Program-made: the position numbers and the translations under genes | Assembly (NCBI GenBank): GCA_964019055.1 | Contig: OZ025214.1 | Location: 5,221,858-5,285,857, forward strand | DNA length: 64,000 nt | Reading direction: 5' to 3' | Origin: Anthopleura xanthogrammica | Taxonomy: Eukaryota; Cnidaria; Anthozoa; Actiniaria; Actiniidae | Shown: positions 12,401 to 21,655 of the stretch, one piece after another | How positions within the stretch are numbered: position 1 is the first letter of the stretch | Layout of the letters: the number at the start of each line of letters is the position of its first letter | The notes under the pieces: generated by a model | What the model was told of the DNA's origin: nothing | The model's database searches: none | What the model saw: the letters and a program-made list of their open reading frames with translations, nothing else

Positions 12401-15358
12401 GATGGTGATGATAGTGATGGTGGTGATGATGATGGTGATGATAGTGATGGTGGTCATGATGGTGATGATAGTGATGGTGGTGATGATGATAATGATAGTG
12501 GTGGTGATGATGATGATAATGATAGTGGTGGTGATGATGATGGTGATGATAGTGGTGGTGATGATGATGGTGATGATAGTGGTGGTGATGATGATGATAA
12601 TGATAGTGGTGGTGATGATGATGATAATGATAGTGGTGGTGATGATGATGGTGATGATAGTGGTGATGATGATGGTGATGATAGTGATGGTGGTGATGAT
12701 GATAATGATAGTGGTGGTGATGATGATGATAATGATAGTGGTGGTGGTGATGATAGTGGTGGTGATGATGATGGTGATGATAGTGGTGGTGATGATGATG
12801 GTGATGATAGTGGTGGTGATGATGATGGTGATGATAGTGATGGTGATGATGATGGTGATGATAGTGGTGGTGATGATGATGGTGATGATAGTGATGATGG
12901 TGATGATAGTGATGGTGGTGATGATGATAATGATAGTGATGATGGTGATGATAGTGGTGGTGATGATGATGGTGATGATAGTGATGATAGTGATGATAGT
13001 GATGATAGTGGTGGTGGTGATGATGATGGTGATGATAGTGATGGTGGTGATGATGATAATGATAGTGGTGGTGATGATGGTGGTGATGATAGTGATGGTG
13101 AGGATGGTGATGATAGTGATGGTGGTGATGATGATAATGATAGTGGTGGTGATGATGATAGTGATGGTGAGGATGGTGATGATAGTGATGGTGGTGATGA
13201 TGATAATGATAGTGGTGGTGATGATGATGGTGATGATAGTGATGGTGAGGATGGTGATGATAGTGATGGTGGTGATGATGATAATGATAGTGGTGGTGGT
13301 GATGATGGTGATGATAGTGGTGGTGATGATGATGGTGATGATAGTGATGGTGATGATGGTGATGGTGGTGATGATGATAGTGGTGGTGGTGATGATGGTG
13401 ATGATAGTGGTGGTGGTGATGATGGTGATGATAGTGGTGGTGGTGATGATGGTGATGATAGTGATGGTGGTGATGATGATAATGATAGTGGTGGTGGTGA
13501 TGATGGTGATGATAGTGGTGGTGGTGATGATGGTGATGATAGTGATGGTGATGATGGTGGTGGTGGTGATGATGGTGATGATAGTGGTGGTGGTGAGGAG
13601 GATGATAATTATGTTGAGGGTGGAGAGGGTCTTAAGGATGATTTTATTGTCAATGTTGCATACATGTTGTAAGGTAATCATAAAATTAATAAGGATGATA
13701 ACTGTAATCATGTATTAACCATTCAATGTCTTTTTTTATAGGTACAAAACCATTTGGGCAGATGCGCACCCTTGACAAACATCTTTGATGCAGTTATTGT
13801 ATTATTTTGTAATGAAATCCTTTACCCATTTGTAAGTATTTTTATAACATAGCAACCATATAATGTACACTCTGATTGGTTGGATATCTATGAACAAGAA
13901 ATGGGTTGTGCATGGTCATGCTGCTGATTGTGCATACTCGAATGCTGATGTCATAGCCACAATATAACATGCGTGCTGACCTCAAAAATTGGCTATGCCT
14001 GGTGCAACTTTCATGCCTAAGCAATCTCCCACATGCATCCACGCTAAGCATTGACTATTCCCTTTAAAAAACATTCGATAATGTTTTACCTGAAGTTTGC
14101 CTATTGATCAGACATTTTAATCATTTGCTTTACTTTCTCTACAGAATGGATTCTGGCTGGGTATTGGATTCTGCCTGTTTTTCTTTATACCTTCCATCAT
14201 CTTCAGCGTAAAGCTTGCTAAGCACTACAGAAGAATGAAATATGAAAGTGATTTTGATGAGAATTATGGAAAGTAAGTTGGTTCCATATACTAATTTTAG
14301 TAATTTTATATTTCATTATTAGTGAGTGATGGTGATGATGATGGTGATATGGCAGTGATACTTTTATGAGTGATGATGGATAGGATTGTGATGATGATGG
14401 TTTATGATTGTGATGATGATGGATATGATTGTGATGATGATGGTTTAGGATAGTGATGGTGATGTTGACAATAGTGGTTATGGTGGTTATGATGATAGTG
14501 ATGATAACAATGGTGGTGATGATGTTATAATGGTAGTGACAATAAATAGTGGTGGTGATGATGACAATGGTGTTGATGATGGTTATGATGATGATGACAA
14601 TGGTAGTGATGATTGTAATGATGATGGTTATAAATAAATAAATAAATAAATTGGAGGGGCTAATCATCCTTACTGGCAGCTGAAGAGCTGAATTGCGAAG
14701 GACGCAGCTCAACGTGGTCAAGTCGAAGGCATACGAAGGCGCCTTCGGCAGCCGCCATACGACTCATGTCTGACCAAGGAGCACAGCTCAGATCGAATTA
14801 GGGTTGGTTTTTACGGAGGGAGGAAAACCGGAGAACCCGGAGAAAAACCCTTGAAGCAAGGGAGAGGACCAACAAACTCAACTCACTTAAGGTGCCGAGT
14901 CCGGGGATCGAACCCGGGACCATAGCGGTGAGAGGCGAGAACTTACGCACTATGCCACCCTTGCTTCCTTATGATGATAGTAATGGTGATGATGAAAATG
15001 GTGATGATATTATGATGATAGTGATGATGATGATAGTGATGATGATGATAGTGATGACAATGGTGGTGGTGTTGCTTATGATATCATTATTTATTATATT
15101 ATAACCAAGCATTTACTTATTCCTTTTATCTTCCAGCGGCGGCGCTGAGATGATTGAAATGGGTCAGCCTCCATCATACCAGTCGTAAGTATAATCTTGA
15201 CCCTCTGTTTCTTGTTCATATTAATACATTAATCTTTCAATTATCCTATCAAGTTTTTATCTGGTTTCCTCTTAGAATATCTACTCATTAGATTTTATTT
15301 TATTTTCTATTATTACAGTGTTGGAAATGAAAAGAAGTTGTGGGCCAATCCAAAGTAA
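444..15358 (+). CDS. PROM1-like: Prominin (CD133-like) pentaspan membrane protein, 3' part
   Basis: Fifteen exons join in one frame: 444-523, 2816-2968, 4365-4491, 5137-5234, 6157-6241, 7647-7796, 8375-8497, 9314-9397, 9884-9937, 10586-10663, 11076-11144, 13742-13831, 14145-14272, 15137-15184 and 15319-15358 (about 468 codons). The order matches the second half of animal prominins: end of the first extracellular loop, TM3 (exon 2) followed by a Cys-rich LMCGICG motif and ATPTNRG, TM4 (exon 3), a long second extracellular loop with several N-glycosylation sequons (exons 4-12), TM5 (exon 13) ending in KLAKHYRRM, then a short cytoplasmic tail with PPSY. Prominins are cholesterol-binding proteins of microvilli, cilia and other membrane protrusions. 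The 5' half, including signal peptide, TM1 and TM2, lies outside the window. The TAA at 15356 overlaps a usable splice donor (AAA|GTAAGC at 15355), so the tail may instead continue into the exon at 17865. Confidence 0.9.
532..649. mobile_element. Foldback MITE, family A, copy 1
   Basis: The ends form an inverted repeat (ATAAGCCAG / CTGGCTTAT) with an inner arm TTTTCAGTGCGCATGC and its complement. A longer copy lies at 10320-10496. The left arm of this copy is shortened relative to that one. It has no coding capacity and sits in the prominin intron right after exon 1. Confidence 0.75.
662..858. mobile_element. Foldback MITE, family B, copy 1
   Basis: The arms pair over most of their length: GGATCCTTAT at the left edge with ATAAGGATC at the right, and inner arms around CATTGTGGGACTGTTT / AAACAGTCCCACAATG. 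A diverged relative lies at 45300-45493 in a TCERG1 intron. No coding capacity. Confidence 0.75.
859..1098 (+). mobile_element. tRNA-related SINE-like copy (diverged)
   Basis: It begins with AATCAAGGGTGGCATAGCAGTAG (a Pol III A-box-like start) followed by a degraded B-box-like GAATTTGATTCC. The downstream body resembles the other SINE copies in this window (14640-14970, 38580-38700, 62110-62345). It is squeezed between two foldback elements. Confidence 0.45.
1100..1650. mobile_element. Foldback MITE, family C
   Basis: The arms are well over 100 bp long. The left arm starts TAAAGTGCATATAAGG and the right arm ends CCTTATATGCACTTTA. Inner matches include TGAAAGTTCTGACCCT with its complement and a pair of TGACGTCA-containing segments at 1301 and 1463. 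There is no open reading frame of note. Confidence 0.8.
1652..1846 (-). mobile_element. tRNA-related SINE-like copy
   Basis: Read on the minus strand it starts ATCAAGGGTGGCATGGTGG and holds a second A-box-like GGTGGCTCAGTTGGTTGG, so it may be a compound of two tRNA-derived heads. It lies directly beside foldback element C. Confidence 0.45.
2128..2262 (-). mobile_element. tRNA-derived SINE head
   Basis: On the minus strand CTCCAGTAGCTCAGCGGTAG is a good Pol III A box. It is followed by a tRNA-like segment and a mutated B box (GGGTCCCATTCCC). The cloverleaf is degraded, so this is a SINE or pseudo-tRNA, not a working tRNA gene. Confidence 0.55.
2298..2545 (+). mobile_element. tRNA-derived SINE
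   Basis: It opens with GGAGCAGGCGTAGCTCAGTT (A box TAGCTCAGTTGGTTAGT) and has a B box GGTTCGATCC at the right spacing. A non-tRNA body follows, ending near AAGGCCTTTACCTTTA. The long body shows it is a SINE and not a tRNA gene. It lies tail-out from the minus-strand SINE just upstream. Confidence 0.65.
3072..3853. mobile_element. Long foldback element in prominin intron 2
   Basis: The left arm (3072-3140) contains GATCAACACCCCAGATTTCATG and GTCGACC; its complement is at 3785-3853. The ~640-bp interior has more short inverted fragments (GGCCGTT, GTCGAC) and a minus-strand open frame of 138 codons (3505-3921) with no family I recognise. It could be a worn DNA-transposon fragment. Confidence 0.55.
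4559..4977. mobile_element. Inverted-repeat element with GGATCCAG ends
   Basis: The left arm ACTAATCATCCAGAGGAGG runs into GATCCAG; the right arm is CTGGATCCTCC followed by TCTGCTAATCAGT. GGATCCAG-type ends recur at 31908-32083 and 35775-35945. It lies in the prominin intron between exons 3 and 4 and has no coding content. Confidence 0.5.
6283..6424. mobile_element. Foldback MITE, family D, copy 1
   Basis: The ends are AATAGACCCCTT / AAGGGGTCTATT with inner arms GCAGCTCAATTTGGAGG / CCTCCAAATTGAGCTGC. One arm carries TGACGTCA at 6305. Sister copies lie at 18879-19008 and 21520-21655. Confidence 0.85.
6868..7250 (-). mobile_element. Possible solo LTR (minus strand)
   Basis: On the minus strand there is a TATA box (TATATAAG near 7119-7125) followed ~230 bp downstream by AATAAA (6890-6895). 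This promoter-then-polyA order is typical of an LTR. Candidate edges are the short palindromes near 7240 and 6871. I could not fix target-site duplications, and no retroviral-type coding sequence is adjacent, so the call is weak. Confidence 0.3.
8638..9140. repeat. Degenerate GTAGGTTGT repeats split by ~340 bp
   Basis: Variants of GTAGGTTRTYRGTA recur at 8638-8700 and again at 9040-9140, with unrelated sequence between. This looks like an old short minisatellite interrupted by an insertion, in the prominin intron between exons 7 and 8. Confidence 0.4.
9515..9646. mobile_element. Foldback MITE, family K
   Basis: Arms AATGTGTTGCTATGTACATTT and a complement ending GTACATAGCAATGCATT enclose about 60 bp. 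No coding capacity. It lies in a prominin intron. Confidence 0.7.
9990..10075. repeat. CAC/CAT trinucleotide-rich tract
   Basis: A short run of CCA, CAC and ATC triplets (roughly 85 bp) in a prominin intron. It has the same composition, in the opposite orientation, as the large array at 11244-13610. Confidence 0.6.
10320..10496. mobile_element. Foldback MITE, family A, copy 2
   Basis: A full-length relative of the copy at 532-649. Outer arms are AAGCCAGTTCGCAGTTTA / TAAACTGTGAACTGGCTT; inner arms are GCATGCGATTTTATCCCGAA and its complement. It is better preserved than copy 1. Confidence 0.8.
11244..13612. repeat. 2.4-kb GAT/GGT/AGT/ATA triplet array
   Basis: Nearly the whole intron between prominin exons 11 and 12 is made of GAT, GGT, AGT and AAT triplets. 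The plus strand is almost free of C. Longer recurring blocks of a few tens of bp (for example GATGATGATAATGATAGTGG) show higher-order tandem growth. The triplet register is kept throughout, so both strands have an uninterrupted frame of over 820 codons (11247-13718 plus, 11234-13711 minus). They would encode only Met/Val/Ile or Thr/Ile strings; I read them as by-products of the repeat, not proteins. Confidence 0.95.
14325..14635. repeat. Degenerate GATGATGGT/TGATAG tract
   Basis: A ~300-bp, less regular relative of the array at 11244-13612, in the next but one prominin intron. It abuts the A/T-rich tail of a SINE and resumes on the other side at about 14970-15070, so the SINE probably inserted into the tract. 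Confidence 0.75.
14636..14968 (-). mobile_element. tRNA-derived SINE, best copy
   Basis: On the minus strand it starts AAGCAAGGGTGGCATAGTGC, reaches a B box GGTTCGATCC, continues through a body with CTCCGGTTTTCCTCCCTCCG, and ends in an (AAAT)n/(TTTA)n tail at 14636-14650. It lies within the triplet tract of a prominin intron and is the most complete member of the family in the window. Confidence 0.75.
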
Positions 15359-17864
15359 GCGCTAAAACTTGTATGTGTTGTCACTTTCATTGTAACTATT
15401 TGTTTCCGATGATTAATTTAAGCCCAGGGTGGTGTTGCAGTACACTCATCTCTGGGGTCACGGGTTCAATTGCTAGACTTAGCGTCTTATGCTATTAGAG
15501 TTTGTTTGGCCCTCCCTTGTGGGTCTTCCCAAAGCAACATAATATATGATCAGTCCCTTGGCATTATTAAGTAGGTGCGAAATCACGTGCCTAAAATTCT
15601 TACACCCATTGTCAAAATTATATTGCCAAAAAAGCATCAGACATCTGGGATTTCAGTTTCAGGCAACCAAAAATATTAACTCTGATTTATTTATTGAATT
15701 TGATTTGGTATGATTGACCCAAAATGCCTTAAGTTATATATAGTCCAGTGTCTGATTCATGTAATTATGAAGATGGGTTGACGATGAATATGCCATTGCA
15801 TTGAAATTACAATTTGATCATTTCAAAATTTTAATCATAAATGAGTAAATACACTTCTCAGTTTAAAGTAACCAGAATTCCCATTACCAAGGATCAAGCT
15901 AGTAGGAAAAATCAGGAAGAAGACAGAGAACATGGCTAAGAAATTATTTAGATAAAAAGTACTGCCGAGCACAGTCAGGTAGAGTCAGTGACATTAGAAA
16001 GTAGAAAGTTATATTATCTGACAGCAATACATGGTCTTTGCAAACAATTCTCAAACCATTTCTACTACTTCTCAATAGTTATGATGTTTGATCTGCATGA
16101 GCTTATTTGCCGCACAATCATTTGTTAGGGTAGAAGAGCATCCTTCAGATAATTTCTACTGAAATTTTATTTCTTATTAGACTATTCACCCTCTTGACCT
16201 TGTTGATCATGAGGTGGATTTATTTCCCTTCCTAAAGGATGCACAAGTGAGGACATGTTTGAGACATCATGGGGGAAGAGGAAACGTATGCGTGTTGTCC
16301 ACAGTCCTTACTTTTTCTGCTGCCCCCTCATGAGATCACCTTGTGCATCCAAAGCAGGGAAAAACACAACTCAAATGATTCTGGAGAGAAACTTTCTTAC
16401 AGTCACTCATTCACACACTGGTCCAACATAAAGCATTCAATTGAGCTTTCAAGGTACAAGTTTGAATATTTTTTTGAAAATCGCCTTTATGTTTGACCAG
16501 GAAAGCAATTAATAGAATCAAATAGTCCTTAGGGCATTTTTAGAAAAAGGGATAGGGAAATATACCTACAAAATATTGCCTGAAAATCTCACTTAATTAA
16601 GGATCAAATTTGAAATTTGATATGGAATTATTTTGTTACTGGAATATTTTCTGACCTTGCATATTGAATATCAGTCTGAAATTTAAACAATCTCACAGAT
16701 ATTATTATGTACAAATTTAATGGCAAATTTTGATTCAGGTTTTTAAAAGTCTTAGTATAAAAGAAGGCAATTTTAATGAAAGTGCTTCCATCATAGTGTA
16801 AGTATGTCCAGTACAGTTGTAATGTAGTGTAAATATGGAGTAAAATAAAAAGTTGAAACAAATTTAGTTGTGCTAGATTCTTAGAACAGTTTAGATCAAA
16901 GTATAGAAAACCATGATGGTTGTACCCATAGTTGAGGCAGTTTAATTCATAGTGCAGTGACAGGTCACAGGTCTGTTGTAGGACAAGAACACTTTCCATA
17001 TCCTAGTTGAGTGATTATGTACAAAGTATCCAAGACAATCGTCCAGGAAAAAAAAAAGAATATATTAGGATAACTCCATTGGTTTCCCAGTGCCTCGTCT
17101 TGAATTCCTTTGTGCATAATCAATCAACCAGAATATTGAACGTAAACGATTCCTACATTTTGAATTATTTGACCTCCAAAATGGCTGCTATAAAAACCCC
17201 TATGAGGTCTGAGACAGTGGCAAATTCTGAGAGGCTAATATTAAATATCTAAATTTTGTGCTATTCTCAATATGGGGAAGATTATTGCCCCAGGATCTGC
17301 CACTGATTTTCTTACACTCTACGTACCTAGAATTAACAGTTTAGTATTTATGGGAACCCTGTGGTGTTGGTTTTTAATTTTTTATGAGCCACACAGGGGA
17401 AGCTTCTTTTATTTATTTTTGTGAACACTGTCTAAAAACCACCACTAGTAATTTAAATGTGTAAATAATGCTTAAAATAAATGTGATAAATATAAACTAA
17501 GGTGTAGTGATAAAACTATGTTGTGAAAAATACATAACAATTGTATGATAATAACAGGCCAAAGTTAAGGGATCATTTTATAAGTTATTGATAAAATTAA
17601 TGCAATTATAAACCATTTTCCTTAAACTAGTATAAAAATCAGCAGTAATCAAATCAAAATAAAATTTAAACTTATTGCTTTTGTAGAGAGGGCGTAGTCA
17701 TATCTTGGAAAATGGAAATAGGAATAAAAAATGTAAATGTCCAAATGAATAATTTTTTAAAGAAGTAAAGATTGAGAAAACTGCTCATACTAAGCAAAGG
17801 ATGTTTTGAAATTCACGATTTGAATGGATTGTTTGAACTTATTTTTGTGTATTGCTTCAACCAG
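15359..17864. other. Prominin 3' UTR or last intron
   Basis: No gene is seen. If translation stops at 15356 this is 3' UTR, with a candidate AATAAA at 17477. If the donor at 15355 is used it is an intron ending at the acceptor at 17863-17864. A SINE-like fragment with a B-box-like GGGTTCAATTGC lies near 15420-15590. The rest is AT-rich with no recognisable repeats. Confidence 0.4.
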
Positions 17865-17910
17865 AAATGCTGTGTACCCCAAGACACCCAGTGCACCCCC
17901 ACCGTGCTAA
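17865..17910 (+). CDS. Candidate alternative last exon of prominin
   Basis: A pyrimidine-rich stretch and AACCAG precede this exon. Spliced from the donor at 15355 it completes a Lys codon and adds NAVYPKTPSAPPPC before TAA at 17908. The resulting tail is proline- and tyrosine-rich, a plausible cytoplasmic end for prominin. The phase fits exactly. It is also the first unit of the tandem array that follows. Whether this or the stop at 15356 is the main end needs transcript data. Confidence 0.5.
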
Positions 17911-18620
17911 ACGGTAATAATATATAAATATCAATATAAAACAATCACTTGATAAAACAACTGGTGACTTACTCCCAGACACCCAGTGCTACCCAAACAT
18001 CCTAAACATAAATATCAATTAAACAATCACATGATAAACCAACTGGTGACGTACCCCCAGATACCCAGTGCTACCCAAACATCCTAAACATAAATATCAA
18101 TTAAACAATCACTTGATAAAACAACTGGTGACGTACCCCCAGACACCCAGTGCTACCCAAAAATTTTAAACATAAATGTCAATATAAAACAATCACATGA
18201 TAAACCAAGTAGTGACTTACCCTCAGACACCCAGTGCTACCCAAACATCCTAAATATAAATATCAATATAAAACAATCACATGATAAACCAACTAGTGAC
18301 GTACCCCCTGACACCCAATGCACCCGAAACATCCTAAACGTAAATGTCAATATAAAACATCACATTAAAAACCAATTACCGTATTTGCTCGAATAAGCGC
18401 GCCCCCCTGAATAAGCGCCGCATTTGAAACAAAATATACCATTAAATAAAATAAAAAAGATTTCTTTGTCGCGTCCAATTTTTAAATAAGCGTCGCCCTC
18501 GAATAAGCGCCGCAGTGGGGGCGCGAATAATTTAATCAGCGCTGCGGCGCTTATTCGAGAAAATACGGTAGTAACATACCCCATATACCCAGTGCACCCC
18601 AAACGGTAATAATAAATGAA
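17871..18620. repeat. ~82-bp tandem array seeded by the prominin last exon
   Basis: Seven units are marked by ACCCAGTG/ACCCAATG at about 17887, 17981, 18063, 18145, 18229, 18313 and 18587. Spacing is 82-84 bp apart from the first step (94) and the last, which is stretched by an inserted foldback element (18377-18570). Each unit keeps a CCCCCAG-type acceptor-like site and the sequence related to the PKTPSAP codons, then an AT-rich part. An AATAAA at 18611 could serve as the polyadenylation signal. Confidence 0.85.
18377..18570. mobile_element. Palindromic MITE with TACCGTATTT ends
   Basis: Terminal arms TACCGTATTTGCTCGAATAA / TTATTCGAGAAAATACGGTA, with repeated CGAATAAGCGC inside. I recall elements of this type as common in marine invertebrate genomes. 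It lies inside the prominin-derived tandem array and separates unit 6 from unit 7. Confidence 0.85.
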
Positions 18621-18878
18621 CTAAAACACATCAATCACAATTAAATGAGTTCCAAGTTTTGTCTTTTCAGAGCTTCTTCCACTCGTCATGCTACGGACAA
18701 CTTCAGATTTCCTATCCCTTTAACATATTCTAATGAAAATGTCTTTGTTTTCACAGAACAAATGGAAATAGACACTAAATAGCACACGAGAAACAATACA
18801 CATGGAATTATGAGGGTTCATCATATCATACGAAGCCTGCTACTATGGATTCCGGGTGTTGTTATTCTAAGGTAGATC

Positions 18879-19008
18879 CATATACCCCTTGCAGCACGTC
18901 GCAATGCAGCTCAATTTGGAGGATAAAACAAAAGTTTCCAGTTCTCAGGAGGTTGAAATTCTTTTGTTTTGTCCTCCATATTGGCATAACGTGAAAGGGG
19001 TTTATATC
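18879..19008. mobile_element. Foldback MITE, family D, copy 2
   Basis: Ends ATATACCCCTTGCAGCACGT / CGTGAAAGGGGTTTATAT, inner arm AGCTCAATTTGGAGGA. It is the most diverged of the three family D copies; the TGACGTCA motif of the other two is lost. Confidence 0.75.
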
Positions 19009-19094
19009 TTCAGTTACAGACAATTCTGGTATCCCAGCCTTCAAATTCTAGTTGAATTCCAAGTCCATTGGTTTCACGCTTCCAGATTTTTACC

Positions 19095-19204
19095 ACTCTC
19101 GACCCCAGAGCCCTGCCATTCTTACTGCGCATGCCCGACGAAATGTCAGAGATATTTCGTCGAGCATGCGCAGTAAGAATGGCAGGGCTCTGGGGTCGAG
19201 AGCG
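19095..19204. mobile_element. Near-perfect palindromic MITE with 10-bp direct flanks
   Basis: Arms of about 45-50 bp (CTCTCGACCCCAGAGCCC ... and its complement) meet in a short loop around 19150. GATTTTTACC flanks both sides (19085-19094 and 19205-19214), a target-site duplication of 9-10 bp as in Mutator-like elements. The arms are almost identical, so the insertion is probably recent. Confidence 0.8.
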
Positions 19205-20159
19205 GATTTTTACCTATCCAGACCCACAGGCAACCCAAACTTTGGAAATGCATGCATCCAAATAAATTCTTGGCCCTTAAAATTGGTCCTTGAAAGGAAT
19301 ACCTTTTAATATTGGAATTGTTTTTAGCTTAACGTGATTTCATTTTGAATAAGTTTTGTATAAAATCGATAGCTTTACAAAGGTTACCTTAATACATATT
19401 TTTATACTCAAACATTCCCATAAGGGATAGCGTTCAGGGGTAGTGGGTGGGGATGGGAGGCTAAGTGGGTGAGAAATTTGGGTAGTCCCTAATGGCTGAT
19501 AAACATTATCTAGGGGGGAGGGCTCAGTATTTTGCAACAAAATGTGAAAAGGTCCTAAAATATTAAGCACTCAAAAATGGGAGGGAGAGGGCTTACAAAA
19601 GTTTACTAATTTCTCACCCACAGACTTTTTTTGAATTAGCGAACATGGTACATTGTGATCTAGCTTGGGTACGAACATCTCTTGTTCATCATGCCTTATA
19701 TGGTGTTGTTTGTACCGAAACTAGACCACAATGACGACAATTATTTTTATCAGAAAAGGTCCGTCTCCTACATAATGATTGGTTCCTCATACTTAAGTAG
19801 TGATATATAACAATAGTTAGGATCGAGGCTGCTACATGTATTTCAATAAGATCACCTAGCAATATAACTTATAGTAATCAAATTTCGTATGACTTTGAAA
19901 GGAGTGCGGTACGGAGGTACCGCTCCGTGACCGTGCCGGTACGGTATCCATACCCTAAAAAAGATCAGCCTAGATGTTCTACCGCTCACTAACATTGAGG
20001 GTTGAGAGCATTGTAAAGGATCTCGCTATTGCTAGCTGGGATTTGGTAACCAAATGTCGTCAGTTCCGTACTGTAACTGTGCCGTGGCTTTTCAAAGTCA
20101 TAAGAGATCCACCCTACAATCTCCACTTCAATTAATGAATATAATCATTTGTCACCAAG

Positions 20160-20374
20160 TAGGAAAAAAATACGTGGCCGCCATTTTGGTTGTCGTAACA
20201 AAAGAAATCATTGATAATCCTTTTTCGAAATCCAACCAACATGGCGGCCGTGTGACGTCACATGAAAGTAGGAAAAAATACGTGGCCGCCATTTTGGTTG
20301 TCGTAACAAGAAATCATTGATAATCCGTTTTCGAAATCCAACCAACATGGTGGCCGTGTGACGTCACATGAAGG
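20160..20374. repeat. Tandem duplicate of a ~108-bp foldback unit
   Basis: Two head-to-tail copies (20160-20268 and 20269-20374) differ at a few positions. Each has its own inverted arms (TACGTGGCCGCCATTTTGGT against CCAACATGGCGGCCGTG) and a TGACGTCA (20253 and 20359). Confidence 0.85.
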
Positions 20375-20445
20375 CTAAGCTATTTTATAGGATGCGCAAG
20401 GTTTTAGTAGTTTTAAATAAGTTTACGAGTAGCTGTAAGTAGACA

Positions 20446-20575
20446 GGACCCGGTTGTACGAAGGGTGGATAGCGCTATCCTATGGATAAATCCTTATCCA
20501 GTGGATAAGTTGATGCTGTTATCCAATAAATTTATCCACTGGATAGCGCTATTCACCTTTCGTAGAACTGGACCC
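20446..20575. mobile_element. Foldback MITE, family F
   Basis: Ends GGACCCGGTTGTACGAAGGG / CCTTTCGTAGAACTGGACC, inner arms TGGATAGCGCTATCC and ATTTATCCACTGGATAGC. Typical short non-coding palindrome. Confidence 0.8.
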
Positions 20576-21519
20576 AGGCGTGTAAATAATCGTGTAGTAT
20601 AGTTATATGTGTACAAAGCTGATTGAGGGATGAGGTAATTCTGTACACTTTGATTAGAAAAATGTTTACCTGGCTTATTCTTTGTTAGAGGGTCCTGAAG
20701 GGGTAAAATGAAAGCTGAAATTCGCCTTTTTGGGGCTTGGAAAATGGGATTTCATGCACTGGGACTCTAACTTTATAACTCCGACTGAGATTTTGCATGA
20801 CTGGATTTTTGCAAACTTTTGGGCTGAGAAATGGGATTAGGTTCCCCATTCAGGATCCTCTTTGGTAATATCGCTAAGGTAGCATCGAGAGTTCGTAAGA
20901 GAATGGAGAAGATGTCTTCTCTACTTGATAGTGATTGGATACTGTACGTTATCTGCACTTTATGATTGGTTCAAAAAAGCTTCGAATTCTACCGTGTTCA
21001 AGCCAATTGGTCGAATGCAGTTTAAAGATCATGAGAGCTTTTTTTCTTAGAGACTCCAGAAAAATCACGTTTAATTTTAATAGTTACTAGTTGTGATAGG
21101 GTTCCCATTACGACGATGGCAAAAGCGTAATCGCCATAAATCTAACAGTTTTGAGCATTGTGTCTGTGCTTATGGTTTGTCAACTTCTCGTCTCATGCTA
21201 GGGTAGTTTCGAAATCGCTTCGTGGTTTCATGGCACACATTTTAGTGCAAAGATGATCGAGTTTTATCCCTGGTTTTATTTACTAATTCTTTTAATTTTA
21301 AAATTCGATTCGATTAAGGATTAACCACCTAAGTAACTTTTTTTAAATACATTAATATAATAATATCCACCTTACTAATTATTTAGACATCTAGGAACAT
21401 ATATTGTATTTAATATCATACTATTACAGCGCAGGATCGCTTGTAGGAATGAACAGTTGACTGCGCATGCGTAGTTTATAACGTCTCGTTTCTGGAGCTC
21501 GCATTCTTCGTCTCCTGCA

Positions 21520-21655
21520 ATAGACCCCTTGTAGCACGTCGGAATGCAGCTCAATTTGGAGGACAAAACAATGGGTTCCAATTCTTAGGAGATTGAAATT
21601 ATTTTGTTTTGTCGTCCAAATTGAGCTGCTTTGACGTCACGTGCAAGGGGTCTAT
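21520..21655. mobile_element. Foldback MITE, family D, copy 3
   Basis: Ends ATAGACCCCTTGTAGCACGT / ACGTGCAAGGGGTCTAT, inner arms GCAGCTCAATTTGGAGGAC / GTCCAAATTGAGCTGC, with TGACGTCA at 21632. Arms are well matched. Confidence 0.85.

Noticed and set aside
11234..13718. Two overlapping open frames of over 820 codons on opposite strands
   Set aside because: Both consist only of repeat-encoded Met/Val/Ile or Thr/Ile strings, lie inside a prominin intron with good splice sites, and follow from the triplet register of the array.
16269..17252. Small open frames between prominin exon 15 and the tandem array
   Set aside because: None has recognisable domains, splice context or codon pattern; they look like chance frames in UTR or intron.
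17871..18620. A CRISPR array
   Set aside because: Units are contiguous ~82-bp tandem repeats without unique spacers, in a eukaryotic gene tail.
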